A stretch of 64,000 bases of DNA, from NCBI GenBank assembly GCA_947501845.1, contig CANMXP010000001.1, forward strand, positions 248,001 to 312,000, read 5' to 3'. Shown in pieces: positions 44,440-51,249 of this stretch (position 1 is the first letter of the stretch; each line of letters begins with the position of its first letter). The notes under the pieces are model-generated. The model was not told the origin of the DNA, ran no database searches, and saw only the letters and a program-made list of their open reading frames with translations. The translations under genes and the position numbers were made by a program. The DNA comes from an uncultured Flavobacteriaceae bacterium. GTDB taxonomy: Bacteria > Bacteroidota > Bacteroidia > Flavobacteriales > Flavobacteriaceae.

Positions 44440-44937
44440 ATGAGTGAAAACAAAGATTTATTAGATAGTCTAGTCAGTGATTGGAAAAAAGAAAGGCCAG
44501 ATTTAGATGCTTCTGCCATGTTAATAATTGGTCGAATTTTAAAACTTAGCAAAATCTTAGAAAAGAGTGCCAATTCAGCCTTAAGTTCTAACGATATATA
44601 TTACACAGACTTGGATGTATTAGCAACTTTAAGACGATCTGGGAAGCCTTATGAGCTAACCCCTAAACAATTAATGCAATCTGTTTTAATTACATCTGGA
44701 GCTATGACTGCTCTGTTGGATAGATTACTAAAATTGGAATTGATTTATCGTTCTCCAGACCCTCTAGATGGACGTATAAAACGTGCTGGTTTAACTAAGA
44801 AAGGCATTAAGGTTATAGATAAAGCTATAGAAGTTAGATTTCAAGAAGCTGATAATTCTGTTGGTATGCTTAATGAAAAAGAAAGACACCTACTTTCTGA
44901 ATTATTAAAAAAAATGACTTCCTATTTAGATAACTAA
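44440..44937 (+). CDS. MarR-family transcriptional regulator
   Basis: The 165-residue winged-helix regulator has the pattern LDVLATLRRSGKPYELTPKQLMQ followed by SGAMTALLDRLLKLELIYRS and DPLDGRIKRAGLTKKG, the MarR recognition helix and wing. It starts 15 bases after the MITE-like element, so its promoter may lie within or have been altered by the element. The target is unknown; the divergent serine hydrolase gene is a candidate. Confidence 0.9.
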   Translation: MSENKDLLDSLVSDWKKERPDLDASAMLIIGRILKLSKILEKSANSALSSNDIYYTDLDVLATLRRSGKPYELTPKQLMQSVLITSGAMTALLDRLLKLELIYRSPDPLDGRIKRAGLTKKGIKVIDKAIEVRFQEADNSVGMLNEKERHLLSELLKKMTSYLDN

Positions 44938-45402
44938 TAACATTCATAGAACTTTTTATGAGTTTCCTTACTATTCTATTATCTAGTTTAATTTAAATTA
45001 AAATCTATGAGTAAAGCTCAAGTTATCCCGAATCAAGTTCGGAACAGGCTCCAGGCTAGAACATTATAGTGTATTTGTAGTTATATTGTTTTTTTTCAAA
45101 AGGTACATTTGATATCTATAATTCTACATTATGTCAAATATCCCCAAAATGTTTTGTCTATCTAATTTATACGGCGTCTGAGGTCATTAAACATTTGCTG
45201 CATATTATAATTCTCGTATTCGATGAAAATATCTCACCAATCCCTTTACTGTCCCTAATTCAACTGATAATTTCTAACAACCTCTTTTTCGTCCCTGCTT
45301 TAGTCATATTCGGCACATTTTATAGGATGGTTCTCGTTAATTAGTTTTTTTAGAAACCAGTTTAGTTTTGAAAAAACTATTTAAACCATTAAAACAACAG
45401 AA
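44938..45402. other. 465-base intergenic region with repeats and relics
   Basis: It holds a palindrome CCGAA-TCAAG-TTCGG (45028-45042) with the same 5+5+5 layout as the GIY-YIG palindromes, then repeat R1 copy B (45131-45196). A minus-strand relic frame follows (about 45205-45325): MTKAGTKKRLLEIIS, then after a frame change ELGTVKGLVRYFHRIREL. I recognise no protein family. No intact gene is present. Confidence 0.55.
45131..45196. repeat. Dispersed repeat R1, copy B
   Basis: Shares ATATCCCCA, TTTTGT and TATACGGCGTCTG in the same order and spacing as copy A at 41334. The right arm is degraded (TCTGAGGTCA), so the hairpin is lost. Confidence 0.6.
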
Positions 45403-46485
45403 ATGAAAAAACTGTTTATATTTTGTATTGCCATATTTTTTTTATCCTGTGAAAAAGATGATGTGGTATTTTCAAATGATTGTTTTACCGAAAGCATTGC
45501 AATTGACAGCAAAATAAATGGCGGTTCTATTCTTCAAACATGGGTGTTTGCAAGTTCTGGTGGAAAGCAAGAGACGACCATTTCGCAAAAAACAAATGCA
45601 AACTGGGTTTCTTTATCTCCTATAATCGCTATAGATGACAAGTCCGAACAATTTCCACCTTTTAAATATGATTTTCCAGTAAGTGCAGAGGTAGAAAAAA
45701 TGAAAGTTATTATCCCTAAAATGGTCAATAGTGGGTTGTATAATATCATGTTAAAACCTTTAACGCATTTTGGCGATGTAAATGAAAATATAAGAGACTC
45801 TTCATTTTGGGGAGATTTTTATGTAGATAGAGAAGACGTGTGGCAAGACATAGAAAGAACATATACAGAGCTGTTTTACGAATTTGCAAAACTATCTGAA
45901 GAATTTCCTGAAGTTAAGCTATTGGCCATAGGTAATGAGCTTAAAGAGTTTAGTAAAAGACGACCTCAATTTTTTAAGGAGTTGATTGCAAAGATTAGAG
46001 CAGATTTCCCTAATTTAAAATTAACATACGCAGCCAATTGGGACGAGTACGAGTCTATTTCTTTTTGGGACGATTTAGATTATATAGGGATAAACTCTTA
46101 TTTCCCCTTGGTGAACAAGAAAACCCCTTCTATAGTTGATGTGCAACAAGCTCTAGTTCCAGTAAAGAACACATTAAACACATTGTCATGCCAACTTGAA
46201 AAACCTATCCTGTTTACAGAGTACGGCTTTAGGAGCATAGATTATGGCGCTTGGGAAGCATGGTTGTTGGGGAATGTAACGACTTCAAATCACAATTATG
46301 AGGTCCAGAATAACTCGTACATCGCTTTTTTTGAAACGTTTTGGGGTGAAGATTGGGTAGCTGGAGGTTTTTTTTGGGAATGGAAAATACTAATTAATGG
46401 AGAAATCAACAATCCAAAAGAAAATGGATGGTATGTCAATGACAAACCCGTAGAAGAAATCATTAGAGATAGATATAGAGATTAA
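45403..46485 (+). CDS. GH113-like glycoside hydrolase lipoprotein
   Basis: The 360-residue lipoprotein (FFLSC, Cys 16, followed by acidic EKDD) resembles family GH113 beta-mannanases: NIMLKPLTHFGD, SSFWGDFYVD, the acid/base in LLAIGNELKEF (E179), TYAANWDEYESISFWDDLDYIGINSYFP in substance (residues 208-234), and the nucleophile in ILFTEYGFRS (E273). The two Glu are 94 residues apart, as expected for a clan A barrel. Substrate could be mannan or another beta-glycan. It is probably surface exposed. It is transcribed alone. Confidence 0.75.
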   Translation: MKKLFIFCIAIFFLSCEKDDVVFSNDCFTESIAIDSKINGGSILQTWVFASSGGKQETTISQKTNANWVSLSPIIAIDDKSEQFPPFKYDFPVSAEVEKMKVIIPKMVNSGLYNIMLKPLTHFGDVNENIRDSSFWGDFYVDREDVWQDIERTYTELFYEFAKLSEEFPEVKLLAIGNELKEFSKRRPQFFKELIAKIRADFPNLKLTYAANWDEYESISFWDDLDYIGINSYFPLVNKKTPSIVDVQQALVPVKNTLNTLSCQLEKPILFTEYGFRSIDYGAWEAWLLGNVTTSNHNYEVQNNSYIAFFETFWGEDWVAGGFFWEWKILINGEINNPKENGWYVNDKPVEEIIRDRYRD

Positions 46486-46856
46486 AGCAAACATTAAGAA
46501 AATAATTACTTTTATTCCCATTCCGCACACATCCTCACTCCACTCCTCTCCCCTTTACTCATTGTATACTGTTTTAATAAAATAGGTATTCGTGAATCTC
46601 GTACCTCGATTTCAGAAAAAAGAGTATTCACTCGATCATAACCACTTGATAAACAGATGCTATAAGCTCCTAAATGTCATTGCATTTACGCCCGGGGTAA
46701 ACGCCATACGAGTACATTATATAGCATTTTTAATATGACTTACCATCGATGAACTACAAGAATTTCAGTACGTTCGTCGATTTTTCGACGAACGACACAC
46801 AACTATGAATAATGTTTGCAAAATTTAGCCAACCAAATCTATTAGATTAAATAACT
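46486..46856. other. 371-base intergenic region with palindromes
   Basis: No gene seen. It contains a possible partial copy of repeat R2 (46517-46550), a partial palindrome TTTAC-G-CCCGGG-G-TAAA (46685-46701), and a perfect 10-bp hairpin CGTTCGTCGA-TTTT-TCGACGAACG (46771-46794) 63 bases before the next start codon. The last two are candidates for regulator binding. Confidence 0.5.
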
Positions 46857-48188
46857 ATGAAAAGATTAGCTTTTGTTATGCTTTGCCTTGTCTTTATGTT
46901 TGTTTCCTGCTCTAAAGACAATACTGAGGAGATTTCTAATGACGATAGTGAGGTCATTGAGGAAGACGATACTAATGGGAATGGCGAAGAAAGTAGTAAC
47001 ACGTACGCTTTTCTTAGTAACGATTTTCAAGTGAATACTTATAAAGATAATAATCAGAACTATCCCAAAGTCGCTGTTGCTCCAAATGGTAAGGCTATAG
47101 TAGTTTGGGAAAGCGAAGGGTTAGATGGCGATGGCCATACGGTAGCAGCACAGCGCTATAATTCTGATGGCTCTAAATGGGGTAATGAATTTGTGGTAAA
47201 TACAGAAACTAAATCTACTCAAAGCCAACCCACCGTTGCGGTGGCAGATGATGGCTCGCATATTATTCTCTGGCGCAGTAAAGATCAAGATGGTAGCGGT
47301 TTTGGTGTGTATGCTCAACGCTATAATAACGTTGGTAATAAAGTGGGCACCGAATTTAGAATAAATGAAGAAACGAACTCTAATCAAGCCCTTGCGCATG
47401 CCGCATATCATAGCAATGGCAACTTGATGGTTATTTGGGAGAGTGAAAACCAGGATGGAAAGGCAGGTGAAATCTACGCTCGAGTTTACGATGATGAATT
47501 CAATGACATAAGTAACGGCGAATTTCGGGTAAATACGGTTATAAACGGATGGCAAAATACGGCTAGAATCGCAACCGTCCCAAGTGGTTTTATTGTGGTC
47601 TGGGAAAGTCTAAATATTGATAACGAAAGACTCGCAATCGTTTTTAAACGCTTTAATAGTGAAGGCACTGCATTAATGACAATGGAACAGCAAGTTAACA
47701 CGCGTCAAATCTGCGATCAAAAAAACCCAGATATTGCAACACTAGCAAATGGAACCTTTGTAATTGTTTGGGAACACCTTGAAGATCCAGATAAATGCAG
47801 CAGCGTTCAAACCATGGCTACCGATATCACGGCACGAATGTACAACAGTGATGGCACTGCTTTAACGGATGAAATTATATTGAGTCAAAATACCAGTGGA
47901 GATCAAAATCTGGGAGTTACCAGAGACCACCGAGGTGGGTTTGCTGTAGTTTGGCAAGCCGATGCGTCATCTAATGATAGTAGCGATGACATATACGGGA
48001 TACGTTTGCTAGACACAGGCAAACTCATTGGAGATGTCTTTACAGTTAATAGTAACACAGACAGCTATCAAGTTTTTCCAGCTATTGCCGCTGCTCCAGA
48101 TGGTAATCTATTTGCTGTTTGGGGGTCATGGTCTGGCGATGGTAATGGTACCAGTATTAGAGCGCGACAATTAAAGGTTGGTGAATAG
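46857..48188 (+). CDS. Surface lipoprotein with a seven-repeat beta-propeller
   Basis: The 443-residue lipoprotein (FVSC, Cys 18) has an acidic Ser/Asp/Glu linker to residue 52, then seven repeats of about 54 residues. Each has a core such as GKAIVVWESEGLDGDG, HIILWRSKDQDG, LMVIWESENQDG, FIVVWESLNIDN, FVIVWEHLED, FAVVWQADASSN and LFAVWGSWSGDG, followed by QRYNSDG-type strands and FxVNT. The first strand (FQVNTYKDNNQNYP) precedes repeat 1 and would close the seventh blade, as in true propellers. No enzyme motif is visible, so it is probably a binding or adhesion protein. Confidence 0.75.
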   Translation: MKRLAFVMLCLVFMFVSCSKDNTEEISNDDSEVIEEDDTNGNGEESSNTYAFLSNDFQVNTYKDNNQNYPKVAVAPNGKAIVVWESEGLDGDGHTVAAQRYNSDGSKWGNEFVVNTETKSTQSQPTVAVADDGSHIILWRSKDQDGSGFGVYAQRYNNVGNKVGTEFRINEETNSNQALAHAAYHSNGNLMVIWESENQDGKAGEIYARVYDDEFNDISNGEFRVNTVINGWQNTARIATVPSGFIVVWESLNIDNERLAIVFKRFNSEGTALMTMEQQVNTRQICDQKNPDIATLANGTFVIVWEHLEDPDKCSSVQTMATDITARMYNSDGTALTDEIILSQNTSGDQNLGVTRDHRGGFAVVWQADASSNDSSDDIYGIRLLDTGKLIGDVFTVNSNTDSYQVFPAIAAAPDGNLFAVWGSWSGDGNGTSIRARQLKVGE

Positions 48189-48200
48189 CAACCATTTATA

Positions 48201-48279
48201 GTCATTCCACACACATTATGCCTCTCTCTCCTACGTTGTTGCGTAATAAGTGTTCCATTCACACCTTAAAGAAACTTTT
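48201..48279. repeat. Dispersed repeat R2, copy A
   Basis: Shares ACACATTATGC, TACGT, AAGTGTTCCATT and TAAAGAAAC with copy B at 50886 in the same order and almost the same spacing across 79 bases. Confidence 0.65.
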
Positions 48280-48345
48280 GGAGTAAATTTTTTTCAAGAA
48301 ACCTCCTATGACATTTATTTTTAAACACAATTATTCATTTCTAAT

Positions 48346-48367
48346 ATAATCTGACATCATGTAAGAT
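48346..48367. repeat. 22-bp repeat, copy 3
   Basis: ATAATCTGACATCATGTAA plus GAT; 18 of 22 bases match copy 1 and the same orientation is kept. Downstream TTTATAAACTTTA also matches the right context of copy 1. It lies just beyond the 3' end of a minus-strand relic, as copy 1 does. Confidence 0.5.
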
Positions 48368-48400
48368 TACTTTATAAACTTTATTTTAATGATCTACAGG

Positions 48401-48562
48401 CTACATCTTTTTGTGATCTATAACAGGTTCAATATGAAAAACATCAGGTGATAGTACATTTTTAATTTGAATAAGTCCATTTTCGTCAGCAGATATTAGA
48501 ATTCTTTTATTTCGGAAATTATTTATAACTTGTATATTAGAAATTTGTAGAACCAATTTTGC
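48401..48562 (-). pseudogene. 3' relic of an unknown gene
   Basis: A minus-strand frame with no start reads AKLVLQISNIQVINNF and continues RILISADENGLIQIKNVLSP to VIDHKKM and a stop at 48403-48401. A stop codon precedes it in frame. It looks like the C-terminal beta-rich end of a lost protein; I cannot name the family. Confidence 0.35.
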
Positions 48563-48665
48563 TCACTTAGAGTTCACCAACTTCTCTTTCTATTTTCGAA
48601 AATTGAAAACTATTTTTTATAATAAACAGGCTACAGAAGTAACCTGCTTGCATTTTAAAATTTAA

Positions 48666-50600
48666 TTAGTAGCTATAATCTATACTATTCTCTCCCCATT
48701 CAACATTAGCTTTTCGATCTTTTCCATTATTTATTCTAAAGATAATTGGTGTTATTTTTTGAGTAAAGGGCTCTAATTTATAAGTTCCAATTGCAGTACC
48801 TTTTAATAATAATTGGAGTTTAGGATCATCTACCATACCTAATATAGCAGCTACACCACCAACACTACCACCAGCCAATAATGTAGAATAAAGCAAAGAG
48901 CATTTTGTGGCTAAAAGCGGATCAATCAATAATTCGTGCAAAGGACTCATATCAGCTGTTGCTTTGTATCCAATGGGTGTAACACGCCCTGTTAAAATAA
49001 TATTATCACCTACTTTTTCGGGGTTAAAGCTAATTTGTGAAAATTGATTCAAAATATTACCAGTTAACTCTGTAGTTATACTTTTATCGTAATCAACAGT
49101 ACACATAACCAAGTGCCCAATATCTTGAGGACGTAAACCTAAATAAGATTTAAGCTCTAGCATAACACTTCCTTCTAGATTTAAATGCATAACAGAAAGA
49201 TCATTACTCATAATAATATTTTTTAAGTTTAAACGAGCCACTCCATTGGCCTCACTAGATGTTTTTAATTTACCGAAATCAATTAATTCACTTGCTTCTG
49301 TTGCTATTTTGCAGGCAGCGACTCTCCCTTCATTGTATACTTGATGAGCAATTCTTGCAGATTCTCTAGAGGTTTGCCAAGCAATTCTTGCTGTTTCTCT
49401 TGCTACTTTACAAGCAGATCTTGCTGCGGCACAGATAGGGTCTTCGATTCTCTTCGTGGTCTTAAAAAAACCAAGATCAATTTTTATTTTTTTCATACAA
49501 CTATGACTGCAGGAATGAGGGTAACTAAAATCAGGAAAACTAAAACGTTCTCTTACAGAGTTGCAATCTAGCTTCAAACGATCAATTTCCAATTCATCAG
49601 TCTTACTAATTTTTGGAATAGTAATTATATGTGAAATATCTAAGACAGATGATGATAACCCATCGTTAAAAATACCTGCCATAGTTGATTTTGTTATACT
49701 GACTGCCAATTTAGTAGAATCATTATACGCTTTAAAGTTTGAGACCCAGAGTTCAACATATTTAACATAATATTTTTCATAGCTTTGGTTTAAATCTTTC
49801 AAAGATGAAGTCTTTTGGTATACAAAAGTACTACTAGAATCTTGCTCTTGTTTACTTTTTTCAAGCTCAAGCATTATAGAAATCCCACTCTTATCAATAA
49901 GTAGAGCATTTTTTTTTATATACCTCGAAATTTCAACTTTTGGTCCAGAAATGACTGTTTCGTTGTTGCTAAATAATTCACTAGTATTTATTTCTGTAGA
50001 TTTACCCCAACCTGAATAGAGAGAAGGTGTTTTTTTAAAAAAATGACCATTAATGTTATCTAAAAAATGCTTAGTCACTGGTTTAATTAATGCTGCTATT
50101 GCCTTATTAGTTAAACTAGGTTTTTCAGAAGTGAATTCAATTTTCTTTGCTTTTATAGATTTAAAGGCTGGCAAAAAGAAAATACTATCTTGAACAGGAG
50201 ATATGGCTACATACCCCTGAAGAGATCCAGTGATTTTTGTTTCTATTTCATTTAAGGAAATAGAAAAATCCGCATTCAGAACAATAGCTTGATCTACCAA
50301 ATCTATACTTGGACTAAATTGATGGACCTTGAATTTTGAATCAGTTATTTTTTTCACTCTTGTTTCAATTTCTTTTGGTAGAAATTCTTTAATCATTGAA
50401 GTACTTATTCGCACTCCAATATTTGGTTTTAATGAATCAACATTCTTTAAATTGTCATCAAGTGATTGTAACTGTTGGTCTTTAACAGTTATAGGTTCAA
50501 AATTCTCATTTACAAGGCGTTTAATACTAGGCTTACAACTTGTTGTAATAGAAATCAAGACGATAAGCGCCCAAAATCTAATTAAAAATAGTTTTGTCAT
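48666..50600 (-). CDS. Large lipoprotein of unknown function with a Cys-rich helical insert
   Basis: The 644-residue protein has a lipoprotein signal (TTSC, Cys 22) followed by KPSIKRL, which lacks the acidic surface signal, so it may face the periplasm. Residues about 55-180 and 200-345 look like two beta-rich, possibly tubular lipid-binding domains (weak inference). The middle (346-442) is unusual: C346, C364, C368, C390, C397 and C430, and a helix made of 11-residue repeats (ARETARIAWQT, SRESARIAHQV). The C-terminal part (450-644) is again beta-rich, with LAGGSVGGVAAILGM. I do not recognise the family. It is transcribed alone. Confidence 0.6.
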   Translation of the reverse strand: MTKLFLIRFWALIVLISITTSCKPSIKRLVNENFEPITVKDQQLQSLDDNLKNVDSLKPNIGVRISTSMIKEFLPKEIETRVKKITDSKFKVHQFSPSIDLVDQAIVLNADFSISLNEIETKITGSLQGYVAISPVQDSIFFLPAFKSIKAKKIEFTSEKPSLTNKAIAALIKPVTKHFLDNINGHFFKKTPSLYSGWGKSTEINTSELFSNNETVISGPKVEISRYIKKNALLIDKSGISIMLELEKSKQEQDSSSTFVYQKTSSLKDLNQSYEKYYVKYVELWVSNFKAYNDSTKLAVSITKSTMAGIFNDGLSSSVLDISHIITIPKISKTDELEIDRLKLDCNSVRERFSFPDFSYPHSCSHSCMKKIKIDLGFFKTTKRIEDPICAAARSACKVARETARIAWQTSRESARIAHQVYNEGRVAACKIATEASELIDFGKLKTSSEANGVARLNLKNIIMSNDLSVMHLNLEGSVMLELKSYLGLRPQDIGHLVMCTVDYDKSITTELTGNILNQFSQISFNPEKVGDNIILTGRVTPIGYKATADMSPLHELLIDPLLATKCSLLYSTLLAGGSVGGVAAILGMVDDPKLQLLLKGTAIGTYKLEPFTQKITPIIFRINNGKDRKANVEWGENSIDYSY

Positions 50601-50885
50601 TTGTATTTAATTTTAAGGTTTATTGGAATGTAAATTCATTCTTTAGATTATCAATCGGATAACTGGCATAGACAGCTATGTCAAGATTAACTTTGTATAG
50701 AACTTCTTTATGTTATTAACATAATTTCGTTGGTTTCGTTATATTACAAACAATGTTATGACTTTAGTTAAAACCAAAACATACCCAATAATGGGTAATT
50801 AATAAAAACTGTGAATTTTACTTAAATGAGAGGAGTAATCACTTGTAATAAAGCAATTATATTAAGTACAAAAAATATTTTAATT

Positions 50886-50964
50886 GTTATTCTACACACA
50901 TTATGCTTCCATCCATACGTCGTCGCATAAAAAGTGTTCCATTAACATTCTAAAGAAACATTTT
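50886..50964. repeat. Dispersed repeat R2, copy B
   Basis: 79 bases similar to copy A at 48201; see the shared blocks listed there. Confidence 0.65.
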
Positions 50965-51079
50965 TTAAAGAAAAAAATCAAAGAAAATTTGAGGTAAGAA
51001 CTTCGCTTTTACCAGAGCAAAGTTACATAACGCAGAACATTATTTTTTTAAATAATTGACTATTAAAAAATTAGCCTGA

Positions 51080-51175
51080 GTTCGACCTAAGATTACTGAA
51101 ATTTTTTATGCTATTGATGATTTTTTTCAAAAAAGACCGCTATCAAATTTTAAACACATAATTCTCAGCGATTAG
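51080..51175 (+). pseudogene. Possible N-terminal relic of an IS982-type transposase
   Basis: The frame reads VRPKITEIFYAIDDFFQKRP and ends at a stop 12 codons later. The pattern KITEIFxxIDDF resembles the start of IS982-family transposases. The rest of the gene and the terminal repeats are not seen. Confidence 0.3.
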
Positions 51176-51249
51176 TATTGTTTTGCTAAATTATTAGATC
51201 GGGCTCAAGTTAGAATTTACCTAGAAACTAAATTACAAATAATTTATAC

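Larger units (their letters stand above)
48189..48665. other. 477-base intergenic region with repeats and a gene relic
   Basis: It holds repeat R2 copy A (48201-48279), copy 3 of the 22-bp repeat (48346-48367) and a minus-strand relic (48401-48562). No intact gene. Confidence 0.55.
50601..51249. other. 649-base intergenic region with repeat R2 and a transposase relic
   Basis: No intact gene. It contains repeat R2 copy B (50886-50964), a possible inverted degenerate relative of the 22-bp repeat (TTACATAACGCAGAACATTAT, about 51023-51043 in substance) and a possible transposase N-terminal relic (51080-51175). The rest is AT-rich without visible structure. Confidence 0.5.

Noticed and set aside
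46857-48188. Tandem DNA repeats or a CRISPR-like array in the propeller gene
   Set aside because: Repeats are at protein level (about 54 residues) with strong DNA divergence; there are no short identical repeats and spacers anywhere in the window.
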